From NCBI GenBank assembly GCA_028284125.1, contig JANQSI010000008.1:186001-250000 (forward strand): a stretch of 64,000 nucleotides of DNA. Direction: 5' to 3'. Positions 29,349 to 38,866 of this stretch are shown here, in pieces (within the stretch, counting starts at the first letter, position 1; each line of letters starts with the position of its first letter). Source of the DNA: Cyclobacteriaceae bacterium (GTDB lineage Bacteria > Bacteroidota > Bacteroidia > Cytophagales > Cyclobacteriaceae). Made by a program: the position numbers and the translations under genes. The notes below the pieces were generated by a model that saw nothing but the letters and a program-made list of their open reading frames with translations, was not told the DNA's origin and ran no database searches.

Positions 29349-29459
29349 TCAAATGTTCACCACATCTTGATACAGAATGATTAAGCAAAAGACTATCCCA
29401 ATCACAAGGTGTGTGACAAATGCAATGAAACTTAGATTTTCTTGAATTTTCTTTTTCAT
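29349..29459 (-). CDS. Small single-TM protein, 36 aa
   Basis: MKKKIQENLSFIAFVTHLVIGIVFCLIILYQDVVNI*, ends 13 nt before the downstream lipoprotein start. Confidence 0.45.
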   Translation of the reverse strand: MKKKIQENLSFIAFVTHLVIGIVFCLIILYQDVVNI

Positions 29460-29604
29460 GAGTCTTTAGTTTTCGCTTCATTCATAGTTAGCAGCCAATA
29501 TCCACTTTCACGAAGTTTTCGGACACCTTTAGGATATTATTAACAACTATTTTGGAATTCATTAACATTACCCGTTAGAATGATCCAATCTGCTTGTTTT
29601 CAAG

Positions 29605-29634
29605 TTGACAATTTTGTATATTGAAATAGGTTTG
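29605..29634 (+). promoter_or_regulatory. Bacteroidota-type promoter upstream of candidate sRNA
   Basis: TTG (29605-29607), N19, TAGGTTTG (29627-29634); same spacing as the tRNA promoter. Confidence 0.55.
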
Positions 29635-29640
29635 ACGAAA

Positions 29641-29727
29641 AGTCAAATCTCATTGGAGGTTAGATTGGACTTACGATTCTTTTCGTAAGCCACACCGACC
29701 CAAAGGCGAGCAACCCTCGCCTTTTTT
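29641..29727 (+). ncRNA. Candidate small RNA of unknown family
   Basis: Promoter, stem AATCT/AGATT with GGAGG-containing loop, stem CTTACGA/TCGTAAG, then GC-rich terminator. Confidence 0.5.
29702..29727 (+). terminator. Rho-independent terminator of candidate sRNA
   Basis: AAAGGCGAG-caacc-CTCGCCTTT followed by T-run. Confidence 0.7.
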
Positions 29728-30877
29728 AATGTCCATTTTCCTTTAACGATTGCTCCTTTACTGACTTGTAAAACTCATTGGGGGTACATCCCATTTTCTT
29801 TTTGAAGGCTCGATTAAAAGTACTTTTACTATTGAACCCTGATTCATAGGCGATGGCTTCCAACGTGCGAGAAGAGAGATCTCCTTCCTGGATTTTCTTT
29901 ATAGCAAAATTGACTCTGTGTCCGTTAATGAAATTAAAGAAGTTCTCTCCATATTTTTCATTAAGTAATTGGGACAGGAGGTAGGATTGTGTGCCTACAA
30001 GCTCAGCTAGTTGGTTGAGGTTCAGTTCCTGAGTTAAATATGCCTTTTCTTGTTCGAGCAGATGTTCCAGTTTTTCTTTAAGCTCCTTTGAATCAACATC
30101 AGAAAGGGGTGAATTCTTGTATTTGCCTGGTTCTTCATACAGTCCGGAAACGACTTCAGGTTGTCTCCAGGATTTGTAGACGATGCTCGCGATAATGATC
30201 GAAATGAGAAGTAAAAAAAGAAAGTCAGCTGTGTTATTGATTTCATAATATCCTCCGGTGACGATTAGGAAGTACATTCCGAAAATCGCTATTCCAAGAA
30301 TAGAGGTTATCATGAGCAATTGTTTTACCCATCTTAAGTTGATTCTGGAAATTGTTGAGTAATACGATTCACATTTTTTAGCATAATCAGCTACTAGTTT
30401 ACCTGAGTAAATGACGTATCCTAGAACATGAATCACTTGAAGGCTTATGAAAAAGATAGAAGCAATCTTTAAAAAGGTAAGGTCTTCAACTTTATCGATT
30501 TCACATCGATAAAAAAATAGGACAGTCATAAGGGCAATTGATAGGGCTGCAGCAGCAGAATGTTTAACTAACCGACGGAATGAAGCTTTTCCACCTGTCA
30601 AATAAGTGATATGGAAATAGATAGACGGCCCAATGAGGAAGATGAATCCGTGAGAAATAAAATACAGATAGAGACTGAAGTTGTTTTCCTCGATATTGGC
30701 CGTTCTCCGCAATAGGAAAGTAGCCAGAATTGAAACAAGTACAGCAAGAAATCGGTTGGCAGCCATATTCCCTCGCCGGTGAGTAAAAAGAATATACGCC
30801 CAAACCAGTCCTAAGATGGCAATAAACAGCAGGGCCATTTGTATATCCAGGTTTATTCCTGATAAAATCGGAATCAT
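29726..30877 (-). CDS. AraC family regulator with N-terminal 7-TM-like membrane region
   Basis: C-terminal LEAIAYESGFNSKSTFNRAFKKKMGCTPNEFYKS; multiple N-terminal TM helices. Confidence 0.92.
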   Translation of the reverse strand: MIPILSGINLDIQMALLFIAILGLVWAYILFTHRRGNMAANRFLAVLVSILATFLLRRTANIEENNFSLYLYFISHGFIFLIGPSIYFHITYLTGGKASFRRLVKHSAAAALSIALMTVLFFYRCEIDKVEDLTFLKIASIFFISLQVIHVLGYVIYSGKLVADYAKKCESYYSTISRINLRWVKQLLMITSILGIAIFGMYFLIVTGGYYEINNTADFLFLLLISIIIASIVYKSWRQPEVVSGLYEEPGKYKNSPLSDVDSKELKEKLEHLLEQEKAYLTQELNLNQLAELVGTQSYLLSQLLNEKYGENFFNFINGHRVNFAIKKIQEGDLSSRTLEAIAYESGFNSKSTFNRAFKKKMGCTPNEFYKSVKEQSLKENGH

Positions 30878-31030
30878 TTGTTTCAGTTTATAAAGTGACT
30901 CGTCGTACTTGAACGATCCTTCTAAATTTTCCCCAACTATTTTAAACCTGGTGGAGGTATGCTGATCGGTACGTTTTCCATTTATCAGTCAGCAGCCTTC
31001 ACTTTTAAGATTACTCAAAATTTGATCAAA

Positions 31031-31381
31031 ATGAAAAAAGGAAAAGCTAGAACCATTGTTACTTGGGTACTTCAAGTTTTATTAGGACTCGAATTTATAA
31101 TTGCGGGTCAGGCAAAATTTACCAGGTCAGATGTATGGGCCAGGGAATTCAATCAATGGGGATTTCCTGATAATTTCTACCTCATAATAGGTGTTTTGGA
31201 ATTGATTGGCGCAGTTCTGATTTTTATTCCAAAATTTGCTTCCAAAGCTGCTGCTGGACTTGGAATTATTATGTTAGGCGCAGCAATCACTCATGCCATT
31301 CATGGTGAGACTGATAGGATTGTTGTAACCCTCATCATTGCTGGGTTATGTGGATTGGTTTTTTATTTAAGAAAAGACTAA
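31031..31381 (+). CDS. DoxX family membrane protein
   Basis: VLLGLEFIIAGQAKF...WGFPDNFYLIIGVLELIGAVLIFIPKFASKAA. Confidence 0.8.
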   Translation: MKKGKARTIVTWVLQVLLGLEFIIAGQAKFTRSDVWAREFNQWGFPDNFYLIIGVLELIGAVLIFIPKFASKAAAGLGIIMLGAAITHAIHGETDRIVVTLIIAGLCGLVFYLRKD

Positions 31382-31390
31382 TTGAGAATA

Positions 31391-32335
31391 CTAGGTTCCA
31401 AGAATTCTCTTAAGGATCGATTTTTGTTCTTGTTCAGGTTCGGTTGGATTTTCTTTCATAAAAGAACTAACATCAATACCCGCTTTCATAGCATATGATT
31501 TCAATTCATCATCACTGATCTTTTCCCCTGTAATTATATTCATAGGATGTCTTACATGGAAGTCAGTCCTGAAAGGTGCGCTGAGCATAGGAGTATAAAA
31601 AAAACAATCTTCGAAAAAGTAATGAGTCACTTGACTGTGTCGTGTTCTCGATTGATCCAAAATCGGATCCCCACCATGAAATAGATTTGCAGACCAAATG
31701 AGGCATTCACCTTTTGACATTGTTACTGATTCTTTTTTTAAATCTAGCGCTTCAATGAGTTCCTGTAACCCCTTCTCATATTCTGGGTACAGATCGTAGC
31801 TAGGAGGATCAGAAGATCCATGTATTGAAAACTGATCTAATCCAAAGAAAGGGAGCTTATGGGATCCAGGATAGTAATGTAGTGGACCATTCTTTTCATC
31901 GATATCTTCCAGGGCGAACCAAATACCGCACATAAATCCATATGGATACGTGTTGAAGTGGACAGAATCACTATGAGTCGCTTGCTCAGATCCTTTTTCA
32001 AAATTCAAAGTTTGAAAGGGGATTGGATTTCTTCCGAAAGCATTGCGTAGAAGATCGAGTAGAAAGGGTTCCAGAGCCAAATGCTTCACACTTTCAGAAA
32101 ATGTGAATGCATTTTCGATTCTTCTTCTGCCCGACCCTTCGTAGTTGACTTTTTTATACTCTTGATTACAATCGGAAATTATTTGGTCCAAAATGGAATG
32201 CTCGAGTTCAAGATCAACAATGCAAAACCCCTGATTTCGAAGACCTAGTACAGCCTTTTGACTTTTTGAATCCAGCGATTTGAATTTTTCGTCAAGCTCA
32301 ATATCCTCGATGAGATAAAATGGTTTGTCAAGCAT
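31391..32335 (-). CDS. Phytanoyl-CoA dioxygenase (PhyH) family protein
   Basis: THSDSVHF Fe-binding HxD; NGPLHYYPGSHKLPF; HGGDPI. Confidence 0.85.
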   Translation of the reverse strand: MLDKPFYLIEDIELDEKFKSLDSKSQKAVLGLRNQGFCIVDLELEHSILDQIISDCNQEYKKVNYEGSGRRRIENAFTFSESVKHLALEPFLLDLLRNAFGRNPIPFQTLNFEKGSEQATHSDSVHFNTYPYGFMCGIWFALEDIDEKNGPLHYYPGSHKLPFFGLDQFSIHGSSDPPSYDLYPEYEKGLQELIEALDLKKESVTMSKGECLIWSANLFHGGDPILDQSRTRHSQVTHYFFEDCFFYTPMLSAPFRTDFHVRHPMNIITGEKISDDELKSYAMKAGIDVSSFMKENPTEPEQEQKSILKRILGT

Positions 32336-32347
32336 ACGTGTTATGTT

Positions 32348-33289
32348 TTAACCGAATACTCTTTGCATGAAAGACTTTTTTTCTTTCCCGCTTGGTTCAC
32401 TCTCATTATTAGTTAGGGCCTTAATATTAACGCCTGCATTTGAGGCAAATTTTTCTTGATCACTCACACTTATAGGTTCTCCTGTAATGATATTCATCGG
32501 ACGTCTAATATTGAATTCCTTCGTAAATGGCGAACTAAGTAAGGGCGTATAGTAAAAGCAGTCCTCAAAAAAATAATGAGTTACCTGACTGTAGCGAGTT
32601 CGAGATTTGTCGTGGATTGGATCTCCGCCATGAAGCAGGTTTGCGGCCCAAATCAAGCAATCTCCTTTTCGCATCGTTACTGACTCTTTTTTTAGGTCAA
32701 GAGATTCTATTAGTCGTTGCAGTTCTTTTTCATATACTGGATAGTGTTCGTAAGTTGGAGGATTTACTGATCCATGCATTGAGAACTGGTCGAGTCCAAA
32801 GAACGGTAACTTATGAGATCCAGGATAGTAGTGCAGGGGACCATTGTTTTCATCGATATCTTCAAGAGCTACCCAAACACCACACATAAAACCATATGGA
32901 TACGTGTTGAAATGAATGGAATCGCTGTGAGTGGGTTGTTCAGTTCCCCTGTCAAAATTCAAAGTCCCAAAAGGAATCGGTTCTCTGCCATAGGCAGTTT
33001 TAAGTAGCTTAAGTATGTTTGGATTTAAAGCCAGACTTTTGGCGCTTTCGGAAAATAGATGAGCTGAGGCTACCCGAGCTCTATCTGATCCATCGCTTTT
33101 TGCTTTTTCGAATTCTTCAGTGCAATCTTCAATTATTTTATCAAGTAGTTCATCATCGACATTTATATCGATCACACAAAACCCTTCATTTCTTAGACTT
33201 AACAATGCATCTTGATCTTTCGAATCTAGCGATTTGAATTTTGCATCGTCTTTGAGATCAGGTATGAGGAAGTAGGGTTTTTCCAGCAT
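32348..33289 (-). CDS. Phytanoyl-CoA dioxygenase (PhyH) family protein, tandem paralog
   Basis: Same architecture: THSDSIHF, NGPLHYYPGSHKLPFFGLDQFSMHG, LLHGGDPI. Confidence 0.85.
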   Translation of the reverse strand: MLEKPYFLIPDLKDDAKFKSLDSKDQDALLSLRNEGFCVIDINVDDELLDKIIEDCTEEFEKAKSDGSDRARVASAHLFSESAKSLALNPNILKLLKTAYGREPIPFGTLNFDRGTEQPTHSDSIHFNTYPYGFMCGVWVALEDIDENNGPLHYYPGSHKLPFFGLDQFSMHGSVNPPTYEHYPVYEKELQRLIESLDLKKESVTMRKGDCLIWAANLLHGGDPIHDKSRTRYSQVTHYFFEDCFYYTPLLSSPFTKEFNIRRPMNIITGEPISVSDQEKFASNAGVNIKALTNNESEPSGKEKKSFMQRVFG

Positions 33290-33403
33290 TTGATTCGAAC
33301 TATGGATTGAATTTACAAAGATTGATCATGACACGATCAATCTGAAATTGAATTTGATACAAAGCTAGGAAAATCTTTAGCTTGCTACTTCTATGTTGAC
33401 AAA

Positions 33404-35173
33404 TCAAATCACGCCCATTTTCTCCATTAGAAACGTAGCGCTTTTGTTTCGGCAAATTCCTTTTCGAAGTGTATAATCAAAGACAAGTTCATTGTCTACT
33501 ATCTCCACTTCAAAACATTGGTTTTCAAGAATATCCGGAAATTCTTCGGCAGTTTTGCAAACTTCCAAGTCGTGTGTGGCAATGATTCCGATGGCTTTCT
33601 TTTCAACCATATTCCGAATGACTTCTATAGTTCCTGTTCGTTTGTCATCTGAATTTGTACCTCGTAATATCTCATCTAAGAGAACAAATCCCTTTTCGTT
33701 TTCAAGGCTTTTCATAATTCTCTTGAGTCGTTTCACTTCTGCGAAAAAGTAGGATTCATTCTCATTTAATGAGTCAGACAGCCGCATGGAAACCAGAACT
33801 GGTAATGGATGAACATTCGCTTCCGTAGCACAAACAGGTGCACCGATGGCGGTTAAGACCATGTTGATTCCCAAAGTCCGAAGAAATGTACTTTTTCCAG
33901 ACATGTTAGAACCTGTAAGGATAAAGAAGCTATGCGAGTTGAATGTTATATCATTATTTACTCGGTTCTTGTTTTCGATTAAAGGATGTCCAATTTCGCG
34001 AAAGGAGATTTCCTGGTTCTTGTTGAGTGAAGGATATGAATAGGAAGGGTTATTGTGAGCAAAATTTGCCAAGCTGCTCAATGCTTCGACCTTGCCAATC
34101 ACATCTAACCATTTGAAAACATGATTAGCATTCTCTTTTCTCCATTTAACTAATGAATGAAGTGTCAGTAAATGGAAAGGGAAAAAACCATTGGCAATAC
34201 CAGCTAATAAGTTTTGGAAATGGTCCATTCTTGCAAATAGTCCAGAAAGTTGTTCGATTTTACCGCTGGCAGCCTGATTTCCTGTTTGTAGTTCTTTTTT
34301 TAGATCTTCTAATGTTGAAGATTCAAATGGCTCTTCTTCGATTCTTTCTAAAATGAAGCTGTACTGCTTTAGTATTTTGTCGACCTCACTTGAATCAACG
34401 ATTTCAGCCTGGATTTTTTTCGCCTGGGACCCAACCAGAACCATATTGATTAGAAATGAGAGAAATGTGATGTTCCCAGCTATTTCAAACGAAGTATTTA
34501 AGTAAACCAGTCCAGAAATCAAGAGAAGGATTGAGTTTATGTAAGAAACAGTTATTATCGCTTTTGGAATGTTATTGCTCGTTTTAAAAACCCATTTCTT
34601 AAGAGCAGTATAACTTTCTTCACTGTCAGGTTTAATTTTTCCAAGTGCTGTAACTTCCTGCCTCCAATCAATTTTTGGCTCTAACTCCTGAATTGCTCGT
34701 TGAGTTTTCAGTATTTCTTCAGAGGAAAGAAAGGTAAGAAGCGAGGAAGCTAATTGATGCTTGCCCATCCGGGTGGATGTTCTGTTCAGGTTGTGGAAGA
34801 ATGAATGCTCACCAAAGAAATCAAGGTCGTACGAATACGAATGCTTGGTGTTGATGAATTCAGAACCGTTCTCGTAAGGAATTCCATTTCCTTTTAAATA
34901 GTTGATCTCATCACTGTTTAGTTGGAGAAGTGCTTTCTTGAGTCTCTTTTTCCATGAAACATTTTGATGAACCCTGACTGCCAAGAGAAATGCCACTGCC
35001 AGCACAATAAGTGGAATAATCAGGAACGCATTTCCAGGCTGGGTATAGAAGTAAAGGTTAATTGCGAAAACCAGTGCGAAAAGCAATCGAACCCCGCTGA
35101 TCAAGTTGTATTTTTTGTTTAGATCTTCAAGAACTTTTGTGTGGCGACTAAATATCTCTTCGTATTCTTCCAT
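33404..35173 (-). CDS. Membrane-associated MutS family ATPase
   Basis: GSNMSGKSTFLRTLGIN Walker A, LLDEILRGTNSDDK, TM helices near residue 30-65 and in the middle. Confidence 0.88.
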   Translation of the reverse strand: MEEYEEIFSRHTKVLEDLNKKYNLISGVRLLFALVFAINLYFYTQPGNAFLIIPLIVLAVAFLLAVRVHQNVSWKKRLKKALLQLNSDEINYLKGNGIPYENGSEFINTKHSYSYDLDFFGEHSFFHNLNRTSTRMGKHQLASSLLTFLSSEEILKTQRAIQELEPKIDWRQEVTALGKIKPDSEESYTALKKWVFKTSNNIPKAIITVSYINSILLLISGLVYLNTSFEIAGNITFLSFLINMVLVGSQAKKIQAEIVDSSEVDKILKQYSFILERIEEEPFESSTLEDLKKELQTGNQAASGKIEQLSGLFARMDHFQNLLAGIANGFFPFHLLTLHSLVKWRKENANHVFKWLDVIGKVEALSSLANFAHNNPSYSYPSLNKNQEISFREIGHPLIENKNRVNNDITFNSHSFFILTGSNMSGKSTFLRTLGINMVLTAIGAPVCATEANVHPLPVLVSMRLSDSLNENESYFFAEVKRLKRIMKSLENEKGFVLLDEILRGTNSDDKRTGTIEVIRNMVEKKAIGIIATHDLEVCKTAEEFPDILENQCFEVEIVDNELVFDYTLRKGICRNKSATFLMEKMGVI

Positions 35174-35279
35174 ATATGAATCCTACTGCTTCATTAAGAG
35201 CAAAAACCGCAAATAAATAAAATGTCCACTAGATTCAAGGCTTCTTGACTTTTTTGAAATTTACTTTTTGGAGTTTCCT

Positions 35280-36740
35280 TTATTGGCTTTTGTTTTCCAG
35301 AATAAGATCATAGACTTTTTCTAGAACGGCATCCTTTCCCATGAGGATATCATTAACTGTTGATTGGACAGGAACAGTTGGTAAAACTCCTCTTCCATTT
35401 CCTGGATCATCCACTTCGGAGCGTAGATACCAGAGCCTGAAATCGATTCCTAGTCCGCTATTGGGGAGTTTGAAAATAGCACCAGGATAGCCTTCCGAGT
35501 CTGCGTAATTTCCTCCTGATTCTTCTCCAACAATAGTCCCCACCTTGTTATGATCTGCCAATGCCATGAAAATATTGCAAGCAGAAAAACAATTGCCGTC
35601 GGTCAGAATATAGACGTCACCTTTGAAGGCATTTTTCTTTACAGGATCAATTGTATACAAGACATCATTCTTTCCTGTTGAGGCTACAAATCCTGAGTCA
35701 ACTTCTTGAAATCGTTTGTTGCTGAATGAATGGTGAAATATGTTGAGTGAATCTAGTAGTTGATGATCCAGGCTCTTGGTAAAAACATATTTGTGAACTT
35801 TCAAAGGGTTGTCCATCAGATAGGAAAGCAAATGTGCCCCTAGTTTTTCTTGCCCACCTCGATTTCCACGCACATCGATGACAAGATTCGATACCCTTGA
35901 TTCGGCAATCTGTTCAAAAGATTTTTGATAAAACTTCAGGTACTCTTTCACGCTGTATCCAATGATGAAATGGGCAAACGTTTTAATCTTGATAACCGCC
36001 AAGTCTCGATCTTTATCTATTTTCAATGAATAGGGAGGTGTGGTTTCTTGTGGGCTCAAAATTGTGGCTACTTCGAAATCGGGAGAAACCCCTTCTACAA
36101 CCGTGGCCTTTGTCTCGCCATTGCCAGTTTCTTTATATTCTATGAGATAGGACGGACTTTGATCTACAAATAAATAATAGGCCAGTGCGAAGTTTCTTGG
36201 GTATGATAATTTCCGATAAATGCGAGAACGATTGTTGGCTGTACCTTCGCAGGAAATGCTGTCCACGATGTTCATTATCTCATCCACTTTTTTTCCGTTA
36301 ATGGACAGTAACTCGTACCTGGATAGTTTCTTAGATTCGGAAGTAAGGTCTTTTAAAATGAATGCTCTGTTGTCGTAGAAATGGATGTCATATGGAAATA
36401 GTTTTCCGTTTGTTTCGACATAACTTTTTATTTCCTCAGAAATATCCACATTGGAATGAGCTTCCCCAACATCCGACATGGCTGACGATATGACCTGGAA
36501 AAACTCTAACGAATTCAGCGTGTCTTTAAGTAGAGATTCGTATTGATCTAATCGTACTTGAAACTCCTGAGAATCATAAAGTCGATTCGGGTTTGGATGG
36601 GCACCAATTATGGCAGTGCGGAAAAAAATAAGGTCTTCTTGAAGCTTATCCGGAGATAGGTTAGTGAGTGATTGACCCAAAGATTGACCAAGACATAAGG
36701 ACGATACTAGAAAGTAAATTACATGTAGTTTGGTTTTCAT
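35280..36740 (-). CDS. S41 family peptidase
   Basis: VIDVRGNRGGQEK; TDGNCFSACNIFMALADHNKVGTIVGEESGG. Confidence 0.85.
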   Translation of the reverse strand: MKTKLHVIYFLVSSLCLGQSLGQSLTNLSPDKLQEDLIFFRTAIIGAHPNPNRLYDSQEFQVRLDQYESLLKDTLNSLEFFQVISSAMSDVGEAHSNVDISEEIKSYVETNGKLFPYDIHFYDNRAFILKDLTSESKKLSRYELLSINGKKVDEIMNIVDSISCEGTANNRSRIYRKLSYPRNFALAYYLFVDQSPSYLIEYKETGNGETKATVVEGVSPDFEVATILSPQETTPPYSLKIDKDRDLAVIKIKTFAHFIIGYSVKEYLKFYQKSFEQIAESRVSNLVIDVRGNRGGQEKLGAHLLSYLMDNPLKVHKYVFTKSLDHQLLDSLNIFHHSFSNKRFQEVDSGFVASTGKNDVLYTIDPVKKNAFKGDVYILTDGNCFSACNIFMALADHNKVGTIVGEESGGNYADSEGYPGAIFKLPNSGLGIDFRLWYLRSEVDDPGNGRGVLPTVPVQSTVNDILMGKDAVLEKVYDLILENKSQ

Positions 36741-36762
36741 TCAGGATTGTGAACTTATAAAA

Positions 36763-37155
36763 TCATTGAATAAAACCTTCTTCACTGCTTTTTTTGATTT
36801 TAATCATCATAAGCTCACCCATCAATTTTGCTCGTTTAACAGCTTCATTTGCTTTTTCCCCACTGAAGTTAGTACGAACCGTGGTTTCCCAAAGTTGGAT
36901 CCATCGCTTGAAATGCATGGGTTTAAGTGGCTCTTTTTTGGATAATTCAATATGAACGGGTATTGGACTTCCTTTGTATCGAATTTGTCCAAGAAGAATC
37001 GTTTCCCAAAAATTGTACATGATTGGGATATGCTTTTTCCAATCAAGCTTGATTACTTCATTAAAGAAATAACCAATGATAGGATCTTCAATCACTTGTT
37101 GATAAAATCGGTCTACAAGTAGTTCAATGTCTTTCCGTTCTTGGATATCCTTCAT
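36763..37155 (-). CDS. Group III truncated hemoglobin
   Basis: DIELLVDRFYQQVIEDPIIGYFFNEVIKLDWKKHIPIMYNFWETILLG; PMHFKRWIQLW. Confidence 0.88.
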   Translation of the reverse strand: MKDIQERKDIELLVDRFYQQVIEDPIIGYFFNEVIKLDWKKHIPIMYNFWETILLGQIRYKGSPIPVHIELSKKEPLKPMHFKRWIQLWETTVRTNFSGEKANEAVKRAKLMGELMMIKIKKSSEEGFIQ

Positions 37156-37228
37156 GAGTAGATAAAGGCACTCGAAAGGTTTGATGTGACTTTTATGTCT
37201 CGAACTACCTATCAAATTTTTATGAAAG

Positions 37229-38101
37229 TTATTTAAGTAATCTCAATCCAAGAGTTATATCGAATCTGGAAACATCAAAATTGACACCACTAATCGTTCC
37301 ATTTGTAGTGTCATATTCATTGATTCTACCAAGATTAAGTGCTAGCCCAAGTCCGATTGCTAAGTTCTCACTCATTGCATAGTCATACGCTACGGCCAGT
37401 TCCAGACCAAAAGTTTCACCATGTTCGAAAAAAGGAACATTGTTGTCCTTGAAGCCATCATCTCTGTACATGACCTGCCCTCCAGTGATACTGTAAATAA
37501 TATACTGATCACTTCCTCTCGGCTGACGTCCAAGAAGGGAAAATCCGATGTAGTGAAATCTCACCTTTTCTTCTATGCTATTTGTTCCAAAGGCTTGAGC
37601 AAAAAAGGGATTAAAATTTTCTTGAGCAGGCGTACTTGTCCTGTTGTACTTTATGCCAAAGCCAAATCGGTCCGTGGGGAAAAATTGAATATCTGTTCCG
37701 AGATGTACAAAAGTCCGGAGTTGGTTTGCATAGGATTTTGGGTGATTTTCATACCCTCCAAATTGATAAGTAAATCCTGTGTTAAAGACTATACGAAACC
37801 GGTTCGACTCATTGTAATTAGCAAATCGATCATTGAGGCTAACTTCTTCCTCTGTTTTAGGATCTCCAATTTCAACTTGTGGTTGTTGTTCTTCCGGCTG
37901 AAAATAAGATTGTACTTTTTCACGTTCAATTCTTGTCCGAATAGGACCAGTGATGTCAGCTATTTGAAAATGAATATATGCAGAAGAAATCCTTGTGATC
38001 TTGCAATTGATTGTATCGCCTGCTTTTGTGATGATTTGATCCTGGGCTTGCGAAGCAAGACACATGATTGAAACAAGTAGAAAGAAAAGTACTTTTTTCA
38101 C
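37229..38101 (-). CDS. Outer-membrane beta-barrel protein
   Basis: Signal peptide; KAGDTINCKITRIS; beta-barrel C-terminus. Confidence 0.65.
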   Translation of the reverse strand: MKKVLFFLLVSIMCLASQAQDQIITKAGDTINCKITRISSAYIHFQIADITGPIRTRIEREKVQSYFQPEEQQPQVEIGDPKTEEEVSLNDRFANYNESNRFRIVFNTGFTYQFGGYENHPKSYANQLRTFVHLGTDIQFFPTDRFGFGIKYNRTSTPAQENFNPFFAQAFGTNSIEEKVRFHYIGFSLLGRQPRGSDQYIIYSITGGQVMYRDDGFKDNNVPFFEHGETFGLELAVAYDYAMSENLAIGLGLALNLGRINEYDTTNGTISGVNFDVSRFDITLGLRLLK

Positions 38102-38173
38102 GCGTTTATTAAAGAATTCTCAAGTATGGCCTGAATATTGAATATCTATTACTTTCAATTATAAATAACAACA

Positions 38174-38854
38174 ATGAAAAACGTTCTCCTAATACTAACA
38201 TTAATTACTTCTAACTTCTTGTTTTCTCAAGATGAAAAAAATATACACAATGTGCCTTACATTGAGGTCACAGGTGAAGGTAAAATGGAAATCAGTCCTG
38301 ACGAGATTTACTTATCCATTTTCATTAACGAAGCAGATAGAGGTAAGCTTTCGATGGAGAAATTAGAAAAAGATATGCTTCGAAAGTTGACTGATTTGGG
38401 AATTGATACTGATGAACAAGTGAGGGTATTGAATTTTAATAGTGGTTTCAGAAATCGTGTTTTGGGTCAAAAAATCAATACATCCAAGCAATACGAGCTT
38501 CTATTGAAGGAAACGAAGCAAGTTCCCCAGGTATATGCGGAATTAGAAGAACTCAATATTTCAAACATAAATCTGATTCGAGTTGATCATTCAGATAGAG
38601 AATCGCTTGAAATGGACGTGAAAGTTGCTGCTGTCCGATCGGCAAAGGAAAAGGCAGAACGTATGCTCGAAGAACTTGGAAATTCGGTTGGCCAGCCGCT
38701 TTACATCAAGGAGCTAAATCAGGGATACTATCCAGGGAGTTCTGATTTTCAGATCAGAGGAGTTGCAAGTGTCTCAAACGAAGCTCTCCCAGATTTGGAT
38801 TTTAGAACAATCGTAATTCAATACAACGTTCAGGTAAGGTTTGCTATTGAGTAG
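38174..38854 (+). CDS. SIMPL (DUF541) domain protein
   Basis: PYIEVTGEGKMEISPDEIYLSIFI; AVRSAKEKAERMLEELGNSVGQPLYI. Confidence 0.88.
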   Translation: MKNVLLILTLITSNFLFSQDEKNIHNVPYIEVTGEGKMEISPDEIYLSIFINEADRGKLSMEKLEKDMLRKLTDLGIDTDEQVRVLNFNSGFRNRVLGQKINTSKQYELLLKETKQVPQVYAELEELNISNINLIRVDHSDRESLEMDVKVAAVRSAKEKAERMLEELGNSVGQPLYIKELNQGYYPGSSDFQIRGVASVSNEALPDLDFRTIVIQYNVQVRFAIE

Positions 38855-38866
38855 AACTGGTTCAAC

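Noticed and set aside
29665-29688. Possible 7-codon leader peptide (TTG GAC TTA CGA TTC TTT TCG TAA) after GGAGG in the sRNA candidate
   Set aside because: No downstream plus-strand gene to attenuate, and Bacteroidota rarely rely on Shine-Dalgarno sequences; chance is likely
31391-33289. PhyH pair as antisense-coded gene pair (ORFs 32617-33237, plus strand)
   Set aside because: Plus-strand ORFs are short, overlapping and mirror the dioxygenase coding sequence
37421-38071. 216-aa plus-strand ORF
   Set aside because: Entirely antisense to the OMP gene 37229-38101, Cys/Ser-rich shadow translation with no recognisable domain
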